The notes beneath the pieces were generated by a model. That model did no database searches and was not told the DNA's origin. It worked only from the letters and a program-made list of their open reading frames with translations. This document shows positions 45,567-54,495 of a stretch of DNA of 64,000 nt, in pieces. The stretch is from Granulicella mallensis MP5ACTX8 (GTDB taxonomy: Bacteria; Acidobacteriota; Terriglobia; Terriglobales; Acidobacteriaceae). Position 1 is the stretch's first letter. Each line of letters begins with the position of its first letter. Location of the stretch: NCBI RefSeq assembly GCF_000178955.2, contig NC_016631.1:3038001-3102000 (forward strand), written 5' to 3'. Made by a program: the position numbers and the translations under genes.

Positions 45567-48500
45567 ATGGATCTCCAGGAACACCCCACTACGGCTAAGG
45601 AAACCTCTGTCTTCGAGAGCGATCTGCCGCTGGAGAACAAACTGGACCGGGCCCGAACGGATCTCCTGGATCTTTCGGCGCGCAACCGCCTGTTGCATGT
45701 ACCTCGTTCGGCAAAGAATGCTCGCATCATCGAGGTGATCGATGAGCGATCCGAAGAGATCTTCCGGCTGCTTGTAGGCGAGAGCAAAACCTTTACCTTT
45801 CTTGCCGGGAAGGACAATTCGACCACACCGTCGGAGAGCTCGGAAGAGCCTGACGAGATCGCGGAACTAGCCCAGCCGGAAGACGATTCCATCGACGAAC
45901 GCGGAGTCTTGAATCGTCATGCGGACACGAAGCTGCAGACACGGCTCACCTCCAAAGGACTACAGAAACGGCTTCTGGAACTCTACCTTGACGCAAATAC
46001 GTTGGAGCAGGAACAAGGCGTCAATATCCTGTTCCTGGCCCTGGGAATGCTCCGCTGGGTCGACCCGAAGAACGCCGAAAATATTCGCTATGCGCCACTG
46101 GTTCTGGTTCCCGTCGCGCTTGAGCGTGGCAGTGCCGCGGAACGCTTCAAGCTGAAGTGCCGTCCTGAAGAGTTCGCGTCAAACCTTTCGCTTGAGACCT
46201 ACCTCGAACGTGTCCACAATTTGAAGCTGCCTGCCTTCGAGGGGGGTGATGACTTCAACCTGTCCGCCTACATGGCGGCAGTGGCTGAGGTCATCGCGTT
46301 GAAACCGGACTGGTCAGTTGTCCCTAACGATGTAGTCCTGGGATTCTTCTCCTTCGCCAAGTTCCTGATGTATCGCGACCTCGATCCCGAGTGCTGGCCG
46401 GAGGATAGAAAGATCACGGCCCAGCCCCTGGTGCGCGGTCTTCTCAGCGAAGGCTTCCCACAGGCAGAATCTCTGCTCGCCGATCATGCCTCTGAGGAAG
46501 ACACATCGGTAGACAATCTCATTCCGCTATCAGAGATGCTGCACATCGTGGATTGCGACAGTTCGCAGGCCCTCGCCGTACAGGATGTGCGCCGCGGCGG
46601 CAACCTCGTCATCCAGGGACCTCCCGGCACCGGTAAGTCACAAACCATCGCCAACATCATTGCTTCAGCCGTAGCAGATGGAAAGACGGTATTGTTCGTC
46701 GCAGAAAAGATGGCCGCTCTGGATGTCGTAAAGCGGCGTCTCGATCAGGCCGGTGTGGGCGATGCCTGTCTTGAACTGCACAGCAACAAGGCCAACAAGC
46801 GCGAGCTGCTGGAAGAACTGCGTCGCACCTGGGAATTGGGATCGCCTCTCGGCACAATCGACGACGCGCTGGATAGCTCATTTACTTCAGCCCGAGACCA
46901 ATTAAACAGTTACGTTAACTTGCTGCACCAGCCCCTGGTGCCGTCTGGATTTACGGCCTATCAAGTCATAGGAGAGATTGTCCGGCTGCGCCACGCCGGA
47001 CAGACGCCCGTCGAATTTCGCCTTCTCGATGCCCCAACATGGGACCCACAGCAACGACGCGAACGAGCTGAACTCCTGGAAGAACTGTCTCAGCGAATTG
47101 CAGTAATCGGTGTGCCGGCCCAACATGTATGGCGAGGCATAGGGATCGAACAGATATTGCCTCATGACGTCGAACGGCTAACGGCACGTCTTGTAAAGCT
47201 TCGAGAGAACCTCTCCGGCCTGCTCGATCGCTATACGGAATTCGCCCCTACTCTTCTGATGGAGGTCCCTCAATCGCTCCATGGCATGATCTCCGTGGAA
47301 GAGACTGCAAACTCAATCGCCACGTCTCCTGCCGTAGATGCCGCAGCACGCCTGTTATCGGCGCAGACCGATGAAACGCCAAAACCCTCATGGCTGTCTA
47401 CATTCTTCACGCAGAAGTCTGAACTTCAGCAAAGCGTGACGACGTTATCCCAGTTGCTGAAACTTTCAGTTGAAGAATCGGCTAGGAAGTCGCTACAGCA
47501 ACTGGTGGCAATGGCCACGCATGCGGCCTCACTCCCTGCTTATGCCGCGTCGCTTGCAAATCCAGCCTGGGACAACGGAACCGAAAGAGCCGCGCGACTA
47601 GCAACGGCAGCCTCCACATTAGAAGGAGCTCGAGCTGCAATAGGTTCTCAACTGAGCGAAGCTGTGTGGTCTGCTGACCTCAACAATGCGCGCCAGGTTC
47701 TGGCCTCTCAAGGCAGCAGCCTCTTTCGCTTCTTAAACGGGCAGTGGAGAGCAGCCAATCGTCTCGTACAGTCCTATCTAACCACCGGCAAATCTCCTCT
47801 TGAAGAGGTGCTGCGTTTGCTGGATGCACTCTCCAAAGGACAGGCCGCGCGAACCGTTCTGCAGCAGGAAGACACCTTTGGGCGAGAGTCTTTTGGCGCA
47901 GCATGGCGTGGCACTGATACCCCTGCGAAGCCACTGCATGCGCTGGTCGATTGGATGCACAGTATCGCCCCGCTTGCTTCTGAAGATCGGGAGCATCTTC
48001 GTTCTCTTGCAGCAACCCTCAATCCTCCAGAAAGTCTGCAAGGGCCGCTTCAGGAACTACTCCGCAAAGCTGCAGAAATGCAGAGGCTACCACTTCACCT
48101 CATCGAGCCGTTTGCGGCCCAACGCGTACTCCTCACAACAGAGTTGGAACAGACCTGCCAGGAACTCAAGCTCGATCTGACAGAGGCGTTTGGCGTAACC
48201 ACCCTGCCCGAGCTTGCGCTCGATATTCTCGTTGAGCGCCTGGCGCTCTGGGCCGCGCGGAGCGAACAACTTTCCAACTGGATTGCCTACCGCAGCCGTT
48301 CGGAGCGAGCACGTACCCTTGGTCTCGGAGATCTTGTCAGCCGCGCCTACAACGGCGCACTCATTCCCGCACAGATTGTTCCCGTCTTCGAAATGGCTTA
48401 CTTCGAGGCGCTCCTCTCCTCCATGGCCCAGGAGCATCCTGAACTCGGCCGCTTCGACGGACATCTGCACACGAGATTGGTCGAGAGCTTCACGGCGATA

Positions 48501-50669
48501 GACAAGCAGCGCATCCAGTCGGCGGCATTGCAGGTGGCCAGAATCCACCATCGCCGCATTCCTCAGGGCTCTGGAGGCGTTGGCCCTCTCGGTGTTTTGC
48601 GGGGTGAGATGGCACGGCGGCGTGGACATATGCCCATTCGAAAGCTCATGCAGAATGCAGGACCGGCTGTTCAGGCACTCAAGCCCGTCATGATGATGAG
48701 CCCACTCTCTGTCGCCCAGTTTCTATCTCCCGGCGAGATGACGTTCGACCTGCTCGTGATGGATGAGGCCAGCCAGATTCAACCCGTCGACGCGTTGGGT
48801 GCCATCGCCCGCTGCCGCCAGGTCGTCGTTGTTGGCGACGAGCGGCAGCTGCCACCGACGAAGTTCTTTGCCAAGGTCACCGGTGACGCTTCGGACGACG
48901 ATGACGACACAGCACAGGTCAGCGATATCGAAAGTGTCCTCGGGTTGTTCTCCGCGCGAGGCCTGCCGCAACGCATGTTGCGCTGGCACTATCGCTCGCG
49001 CCATCAGTCGCTGATCGCTGTATCGAACAGCCAGTTTTACGAGAACAAGCTTCTCATCGTGCCGAGTCCATACACAGCGACCGCAGGGACCGGTCTCCGC
49101 TTCCACCACTTGCCGAACGGAGTATTTGATTCCGGCGGCACAGGGGCGAATGCGATTGAGGCTCGCGCCGTGGCCGAAGCCGTCATTCGTCATGCTCTTG
49201 AGCATCCCCAGGAATCTCTCGGAGTCGCTACGTTTTCAGTTCGGCAGAGGCGATCGATTCAGGATGAGCTGGAAGCCTTGCGGCGTCTGAACCCTCAGGC
49301 CGAATCATTCTTCACAAGTCATCCGACAGAACCTTTCTTCTTGAAGAATCTGGAGAACGTGCAGGGCGACGAGCGCGATGTCATCTTCATCTCGGTCGGC
49401 TATGGGCGCAATGCGGCAGGAGTCTTTGCGATGCGTTTCGGCCCGCTGGGCAACGATGGCGGAGAGCGCCGCCTCAACGTATTGATCAGCCGTGCCAAAC
49501 GCAGTTGCGAGGTCTTCTCCTCCATCACCGATCAGGATATCAATCTTGAGCGCGCTCGTGGACGAGGTGTCTTCGCGTTCAAACTATTCCTTCATTTCGC
49601 GCGTACCGGACATCTCGATATGGGCCGTGCGACCTCTGTCGATACAGTACAGATGCTCTTTGAGCGTGAGGTCAAGACCGCTCTCACGCTGCATCCGTCC
49701 TTTCAACAGGGCGGCTATCAGGTCCACGAGAAGATTGGGATCTCCGGATTGGTCATCGATCTTGCCATCGCACACCCCGAGGTGCCGGGCCGATATCTTC
49801 TCGGGATAGAGTGCGACGGTCCTTCGTATCGAAGGGGGCGCTGGGCCAGGGATCGTGATCGGATCAGTCAGCAAGTCCTCGCAGATCACGGCTGGATACT
49901 CCATCGCCTCTGGAGCCCTGATTGGCTGCATCGTCCGGTTGAACAATTGGAACGCGTTCTTGCAGCCATAGACCACGCAAAGGCGCAGATCGTAGAAGGC
50001 ACTCAAGAAGCCCTGGCGGCGAACGCTTCAACACGTGCCGTTCCAATGCAGCTCCAAACCATCGAACGCGAAAGCGTTGTAGAGATCAGTCTCGAGCCTG
50101 CCTCTTCAGTTTCGACCTCTCATTTGTACATCGAAGCAAGTCCCGTCTGCCCCTCACCGCCGATTGAGCTTCATCTCACACCGATGAAGCTGTTATCTGA
50201 GATGGTCAAGCAGATTGTTGCCGTCGAAGGGCCCGTGCACACCGACGAAGTTACCGCACGAATTCGCACGGCATGGGGCCTCCAGCGGACAGGACCGAGA
50301 ATACAGGCCGCGGTGGAACGGGCTATTGCTCTTGCCCTCCGTGAGGGGCAAGTCCTCGCGGAGGGATCGTTTCTTAGCAGCCCGGCTTGCGTCCCCCGTC
50401 CACGTGACCGGAGCCACACGACGTCTCCAGGACTTCGCAGACCGGAGATGATCTGCGTGAGTGAAATCGACGCAGCAGTTCTTCAAGTCATTCACAGCAA
50501 TCTGGGAGCGCGCCCCGAAGAACTCGAGCATTCAGTTGCACGTCTCTTTGGCTTTCGGGCGACAAGCATGCAGATGCGCGAAACCATTCAGGCCAGTGTG
50601 CAACGGTTGCTCGCACAGGACGTCCTGCAGCTTCACTCAGGGCTGCTGGTTCTGCCTGCTGCGTCATAG
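45567..50669 (+). CDS. DUF4011-SF1 helicase-Vsr-like nuclease-DUF3320 giant protein
   Basis: A 1700-residue protein. DUF4011 lies at the N-terminus (about 25-230; KLDRARTDLLDLSARNRLLH). An SF1 DNA/RNA helicase is split by a long helical insertion (about 400-1010): Walker A GPPGTGKS (351-358), Walker B MDEAS (Asp1066-Glu1067), GDERQLPP (1090-1097), YRSRHQSLI, NLENVQGDERDVIFIS and NVLISRAKRS (about 1304-1313). Next is a Vsr/PD-(D/E)xK-like nuclease (about 1365-1460; GLVIDLAI, IECDGPSY with Glu1415 and Asp1417), then DUF3320 (about 1535-1580). Similar proteins act as single-gene phage defence (Hhe-like). Monocistronic, no toxin or methylase partner adjacent. The antiviral role is inference. Confidence 0.9.
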   Translation: MDLQEHPTTAKETSVFESDLPLENKLDRARTDLLDLSARNRLLHVPRSAKNARIIEVIDERSEEIFRLLVGESKTFTFLAGKDNSTTPSESSEEPDEIAELAQPEDDSIDERGVLNRHADTKLQTRLTSKGLQKRLLELYLDANTLEQEQGVNILFLALGMLRWVDPKNAENIRYAPLVLVPVALERGSAAERFKLKCRPEEFASNLSLETYLERVHNLKLPAFEGGDDFNLSAYMAAVAEVIALKPDWSVVPNDVVLGFFSFAKFLMYRDLDPECWPEDRKITAQPLVRGLLSEGFPQAESLLADHASEEDTSVDNLIPLSEMLHIVDCDSSQALAVQDVRRGGNLVIQGPPGTGKSQTIANIIASAVADGKTVLFVAEKMAALDVVKRRLDQAGVGDACLELHSNKANKRELLEELRRTWELGSPLGTIDDALDSSFTSARDQLNSYVNLLHQPLVPSGFTAYQVIGEIVRLRHAGQTPVEFRLLDAPTWDPQQRRERAELLEELSQRIAVIGVPAQHVWRGIGIEQILPHDVERLTARLVKLRENLSGLLDRYTEFAPTLLMEVPQSLHGMISVEETANSIATSPAVDAAARLLSAQTDETPKPSWLSTFFTQKSELQQSVTTLSQLLKLSVEESARKSLQQLVAMATHAASLPAYAASLANPAWDNGTERAARLATAASTLEGARAAIGSQLSEAVWSADLNNARQVLASQGSSLFRFLNGQWRAANRLVQSYLTTGKSPLEEVLRLLDALSKGQAARTVLQQEDTFGRESFGAAWRGTDTPAKPLHALVDWMHSIAPLASEDREHLRSLAATLNPPESLQGPLQELLRKAAEMQRLPLHLIEPFAAQRVLLTTELEQTCQELKLDLTEAFGVTTLPELALDILVERLALWAARSEQLSNWIAYRSRSERARTLGLGDLVSRAYNGALIPAQIVPVFEMAYFEALLSSMAQEHPELGRFDGHLHTRLVESFTAIDKQRIQSAALQVARIHHRRIPQGSGGVGPLGVLRGEMARRRGHMPIRKLMQNAGPAVQALKPVMMMSPLSVAQFLSPGEMTFDLLVMDEASQIQPVDALGAIARCRQVVVVGDERQLPPTKFFAKVTGDASDDDDDTAQVSDIESVLGLFSARGLPQRMLRWHYRSRHQSLIAVSNSQFYENKLLIVPSPYTATAGTGLRFHHLPNGVFDSGGTGANAIEARAVAEAVIRHALEHPQESLGVATFSVRQRRSIQDELEALRRLNPQAESFFTSHPTEPFFLKNLENVQGDERDVIFISVGYGRNAAGVFAMRFGPLGNDGGERRLNVLISRAKRSCEVFSSITDQDINLERARGRGVFAFKLFLHFARTGHLDMGRATSVDTVQMLFEREVKTALTLHPSFQQGGYQVHEKIGISGLVIDLAIAHPEVPGRYLLGIECDGPSYRRGRWARDRDRISQQVLADHGWILHRLWSPDWLHRPVEQLERVLAAIDHAKAQIVEGTQEALAANASTRAVPMQLQTIERESVVEISLEPASSVSTSHLYIEASPVCPSPPIELHLTPMKLLSEMVKQIVAVEGPVHTDEVTARIRTAWGLQRTGPRIQAAVERAIALALREGQVLAEGSFLSSPACVPRPRDRSHTTSPGLRRPEMICVSEIDAAVLQVIHSNLGARPEELEHSVARLFGFRATSMQMRETIQASVQRLLAQDVLQLHSGLLVLPAAS

Positions 50670-50704
50670 GCTATGTTCGACTGGAGGAGTTCCGGAGCGG
50701 GCAG

Positions 50705-51280
50705 CTAGGCCCGCCCAGCAAACTCCTTATTCTCCGTCGATACTTTCACCTTTTCCCCTTCTTTGATGAAGAGAGGAACACGGATCTCCAAACCTGTTTC
50801 CAGCTTGGCCGTTTTGGTCACACTGCCGCTGGACGAATCGCCTTTCACTCCAGGCTCTGTGTAAGCGACATCCAGCTCAACAAAGATTGGCAGTTGCAAT
50901 CCAATGGGGTTGCCGTTGTACTTGTGCAACTGGAGCATCGCGCCTTCGATCAGGAACTCCAGGGCATTGCCGAGCATTCCCTCGGTGAGCGTAAGCGTCT
51001 CGAAGCTTTCCTGATCCAGAAAGTGTGAGCCGTCGTTATCGCTATACAGATAAGAGGCGGGAACCAACTGCAGGTCCGGCTCCTTGAACTTATCGTTCGC
51101 CTTGAAGGTCTTCTCAAAGACCGCGCTCGTAAGAAGGTTGCGCATCTTAAGGCGAACCAGGGTCTGGCCGCCACGAGCGGTAGGTGAATTTACCTCTGCT
51201 TCCAGGCAGGCATACGGCGTGTTTTCAAACTCAAATACTGTCTTGCGCTTGACGTTAATAGCATCGATTAGTGCGGCCAT
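50705..51280 (-). CDS. efp: Elongation factor P with an EfpL-like SPTARG tip loop
   Basis: Relieves ribosome stalling at polyproline. The three beta-barrel domains are present in 191 residues: KOW-like domain I (INVKRKTVFEFENTPY), OB domain II (GMLGNALEFLIEGAMLQLHKYN) and domain III (AYTEPGVKGDSSSGSVTKTAKLETG). Instead of the lysine loop of E. coli EF-P, the domain I tip reads NSPTARGGQT with Arg36 at the tip, like the EfpL/YeiP paralogue or, less likely, the EarP-rhamnosylated Arg type. No earP, epmA or epmB gene is nearby. GAGGAG lies 3 bases before the ATG. The domain II/III phrases and the NLLT linker favour a main EF-P rather than a spare copy. Confidence 0.9.
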   Translation of the reverse strand: MAALIDAINVKRKTVFEFENTPYACLEAEVNSPTARGGQTLVRLKMRNLLTSAVFEKTFKANDKFKEPDLQLVPASYLYSDNDGSHFLDQESFETLTLTEGMLGNALEFLIEGAMLQLHKYNGNPIGLQLPIFVELDVAYTEPGVKGDSSSGSVTKTAKLETGLEIRVPLFIKEGEKVKVSTENKEFAGRA

Positions 51281-51382
51281 GAACTCCTCAAAGATCAGCT
51301 TCGCATTGAACTCCTATGCGAAGCTGATGAACTTCCCCATCAAGTATAAGGGGTTGAGTTGGGTCCTGGTTCGTTAGGGGCA

Positions 51383-51497
51383 AGGGCGTGCCATCAAACT
51401 GCAAACGCCGAGTACGCCAAGTTGACGCAAAGGAAACTCTGCGCAAACTTAGCGCCCTTCGCGCACTCTGCGCTTGCAGTTTGGAGTAGCACGCCCT
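51383..51497. repeat. Imperfect ~115-bp palindromic intergenic element
   Basis: The outer arms AGGGCGTG...AAACTGCAA (51383-51404) and TTGCAGTTT...CACGCCCT (51474-51497) are inverted copies. The interior is a series of short direct and inverted G/C-rich phrases (ACGCCAAG, CTTAGCGCCCTTCGCGCA) of the kind seen in dispersed REP-like intergenic repeats. It fills the gap between efp and the GH27 gene, with no coding sign. Confidence 0.7.
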
Positions 51498-51513
51498 AGG
51501 CCGACTGAAAAAA

Positions 51514-52693
51514 CTACTTCGAGATCTTGAGCAGCACCACCCCATGTCCCGGCACCTGGACGGTGTAGATGTTCTGCATGCGACCGAGATCCTTGGCTTG
51601 CCAGATATCGCGCGCAACCGGTGGCTTTGAAAATCCGAGCTCGCGAAAGTCGACGGTTGCGCTCATCGTTCCGGGATGACGATTGAAGATACCAACGGCC
51701 TTGGAACCATCGGAGAGCGACCTTGACCATATCTCTACAGGGCCCTGCGCACTCACGCGATCTCCTTGCTTTCCGGCAGCATCCTGATCGATAGCGATGA
51801 CCTCTTTGTTGGTCAGCAGTGCAATCGTCTCTGGAGTCATCTTGGACAGATCGTTGCCAGCCAGCAGAGGGGCGGCAAGAATCGCCCAGAGGCTCATATG
51901 CGTGCGATACTCCTCGAGGTTCATGCCTCCGTTGCCCACTTCGAGCATGTCGGGGTCGTTCCAGTGGCCGGGACCGGCAAAGCGTCCGAGACCTGCCTGG
52001 CCAAAACCGATCTCGGCCATGCGGTCGTACTTATCGGTGATGTCTCCAGTCGTACGCCACAGGTTGCCGCCCACCTCGGCTCCCCAGTCCCAGACCGCGT
52101 CATTGCCGTACTGGCAGAGGCTATAGACGATGGGACGTCCCGTAGAGCGGAGCGCATCCCGCATCTTCGCATAGGAATCGACCATGATCTTGTGCGCCGC
52201 TTCAAGCGAGCCAGCCTCTTTCATCTGCACCCGCAAGCCGCAGAGATCGTATTTGAGATAGTCGATGCCCCAGGCCGCATAGGTACGAGCATCCTGCTCT
52301 TCATGGCCATAGCTGCCCTCATACTTCGCACACGTTTTTTGGCCCGGGCGACGAGTAAATGCCAAGCTTGAGTCCCTTGCTATGTACAAAATCCGCGAGC
52401 GCCTTCATGTCGGGAAACTTGCTGTTCGCGTGGATCACGCCCTGGCTATCGCGTTCTCCCTCCCAGGTGTCATCGATGTTGATGTAGACATAGCCCGCGT
52501 CGCGCATCCCGCTTGAGACCATGGCTTCTGCCGTCGCACGAATCGTGGCATCATCGACCTGCGCGTGAAAGTGGTTCCAGCTATTCCATCCCATCGGTGG
52601 CGTCGCGGCTGCAGCTACGTGCTGCGCCTGGAGGCCAGAGGATGCAAAGAACAAGGCAGACGAGAAAAAGGCGAGGGCACGAAGGAATTTCAT
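51514..52693 (-). pseudogene. GH27 alpha-galactosidase disrupted by a one-base frameshift
   Basis: Secreted alpha-galactosidase of family GH27, about 393 residues if intact. The 5' part (52693 down to about 52341) encodes the signal peptide (FFASSGLQAQ) and the GH27 start TPPMGWNSWNHFHAQ, NIDDTWEG and KLGIYSSPGP. In the A6 run (T6 on the + strand at 52335-52340) the frame shifts and a stop follows six codons later. Dropping one A restores TCAKYEGSYGHEEQDA and then DYLKYDLCG (nucleophile Asp), GHWNDPDMLEVGNGG and a normal C-terminal beta domain. The downstream part shows no other damage. This is either a recent inactivating indel or a sequencing error in the homopolymer. Confidence 0.85.
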
Positions 52694-52998
52694 AAGATCG
52701 ACATCACTCCGGAGACAGAAGGATCGCAACGGTTATACGTGAATCCAGCAAGCGATGCCAAGGGGCACATGGAAATACTTTTACCTAGCGAAAATCACGT
52801 TGCATTTATAAAATGCCACCTTCGAATTGAATGGGTGCCTACCTCATCAGCGGAGAGGGCGGATGCCTGCCGTGTGGGAAGCCACTCGACTTTCATTCGT
52901 CGGGGGTACGTCTTCCCTCCCCGAATTACCTCGTGAAAATATGTCGACAACCAGCGTGCACGGACCACGCAGAAAGGGTATTCTGCATCTCTCAGACG
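52694..52998. other. Intergenic promoter region upstream of glpK
   Basis: About 300 bp between the divergent GH27 remnant and glpK. It must hold both promoters. I see no convincing terminator, repeat or small gene; an open frame that continues the glpK frame upstream (from 52831) has no family similarity and is taken as chance. Confidence 0.5.
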
Positions 52999-54495
52999 AT
53001 GAAGCACGTACTCGCGCTCGACCAGGGAACCACCAGCTCACGGGCGATCCTATTTGGACATGACGGCAACATCGTCGGGATCGCGCAGCATGAATTCAAG
53101 CAGATCTACCCTGATGTCGGCTGGGTAGAGCACGATCCCTTCGACATCCTGACTTCGCAGTTGACCTCTGCCGTCGAAGTCCTGGGCAAGGCACGCGTGC
53201 GCCCACGGGATGTCGTTGCACTGGGAATCACGAACCAGCGCGAGACGACGATCGTCTGGGACCGGGAGACGGGCAAGCCGGTCTACAACGCCATAGTCTG
53301 GCAGGACAGGCGCGGAGCTCCTCTCTGCAAGAAGCTCGCCGATGACGGCGCGGAAGAGACCATCAGGAAGAAGACAGGCCTGCTCATCGATCCTTACTTC
53401 TCCGCCACCAAGATCGCCTGGATCCTCGACAACGTGCAGGGCGCCCGAGACCGGGCGAACCAGGGCAAGCTTGCTTTCGGCACGGTAGACGCCTGGCTGA
53501 TCTGGAACCTGACCAGTGGCAAGCGGCACCTCACCGACCGCACGAACGCGAGCCGCACGATGCTCTACAACATCGTCGAGGATCGCTGGGACCAGGAGCT
53601 ATTGAAGCTGCTGAACATTCCTGAGAGCATGATGCCGGAGGTCGGCTGGTCGAGCGAAGCCGTGGGCCACGTGACCACATCGCTTGGACTCGGAGATGTG
53701 GAAATAGCCGGCATTGCGGGCGACCAGCAGTCGGCGCTGTTCGGCCAGCTCTGTGTCTCTCCCGGCGACGCGAAGAACACCTATGGCACCGGCTGCTTCC
53801 TGCTGCAACACATCGGCGACAAGTTCACGCTCTCGAACGAACGGCTCATTACTACACTCGCCTGCAGCCCGAGCAAAAAGCTCGAGTACGCGATGGAAGG
53901 CAGTATCTTCGTGGGCGGCGCGGTTGTACAGTGGATGCGCGACAACATGCACTTCTTTTCCAAATCGTCGGACGTTGAGCGTGCTGCCGCCTCGGTTAAA
54001 GACGCGGACAAGGTTGTCTTCGTTCCCGCGTTCACCGGCCTGGGCGCTCCACACTGGGACCCTTATGCCAGCGGCATGATCATCGGCCTCCAGCGCAGCA
54101 CCGAGATCGGCCACATCGCTCGCGCTGCCCTCGAAAGCATCGCCTTCCAGGTGGCCGACGTGATTCACGCTATGGACAAGGACACGAAACAACCGTTCCG
54201 GGAGCTTCGCGTCGATGGCGGTGCAGCCGCAAACGACATCCTGATGCAGTTCCAGTCCGACCTGCTTCAGCTTCCGATACGGCGCCCGGCAGTGCTGGAG
54301 ACCACGGCCTCAGGAGCTGCATATCTTGCGGGGCTGGCGGTTAATTTCTGGGGAAGCACAGACGAGATCGCCAAGCTGCGAGGACCGGATACGATGTTTG
54401 AACCAAAGGCCGACCGAAAAGAGATGGATGCCCGTCAGGCCAAGTGGCAGGATGCAGTCAAACGCGCAGGTGGGTGGAACAAGGAGACGGCATGA
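52999..54495 (+). CDS. glpK: Glycerol kinase
   Basis: Phosphorylates glycerol to sn-glycerol 3-phosphate with ATP in the cytoplasm. I start at the ATG at 52999 (MKHVLALDQGTTSSRAILF), which is the family N-terminus and gives 498 residues, the usual length. FGGY-kinase phrases are visible: GITNQRETTIVWDRETGKP, NAIVWQDRR, DQQSALFGQLCV, YGTGCFLL, PAFTGLGAPHWDPYASG and RVDGGAAANDILMQFQSDL. It is the first gene of glpK-glpD-glpF, with the stop overlapping the glpD start by four bases. Confidence 0.96.
   Translation: MKHVLALDQGTTSSRAILFGHDGNIVGIAQHEFKQIYPDVGWVEHDPFDILTSQLTSAVEVLGKARVRPRDVVALGITNQRETTIVWDRETGKPVYNAIVWQDRRGAPLCKKLADDGAEETIRKKTGLLIDPYFSATKIAWILDNVQGARDRANQGKLAFGTVDAWLIWNLTSGKRHLTDRTNASRTMLYNIVEDRWDQELLKLLNIPESMMPEVGWSSEAVGHVTTSLGLGDVEIAGIAGDQQSALFGQLCVSPGDAKNTYGTGCFLLQHIGDKFTLSNERLITTLACSPSKKLEYAMEGSIFVGGAVVQWMRDNMHFFSKSSDVERAAASVKDADKVVFVPAFTGLGAPHWDPYASGMIIGLQRSTEIGHIARAALESIAFQVADVIHAMDKDTKQPFRELRVDGGAAANDILMQFQSDLLQLPIRRPAVLETTASGAAYLAGLAVNFWGSTDEIAKLRGPDTMFEPKADRKEMDARQAKWQDAVKRAGGWNKETA

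Noticed and set aside
45567..50669. Type I or III restriction enzyme for the giant helicase-nuclease
   Set aside because: The helicase is SF1 with DUF4011 and DUF3320 rather than SF2, and no methyltransferase or specificity subunit is present nearby.
52334..52345. Slippery heptamer A AAA AAC in the GH27 gene as a programmed -1 frameshift
   Set aside because: The heptamer is in the correct register on the minus strand, but a -1 shift leads to the wrong frame. The downstream domain needs a +1 shift (loss of one A), and six A residues are short for programmed transcriptional slippage.
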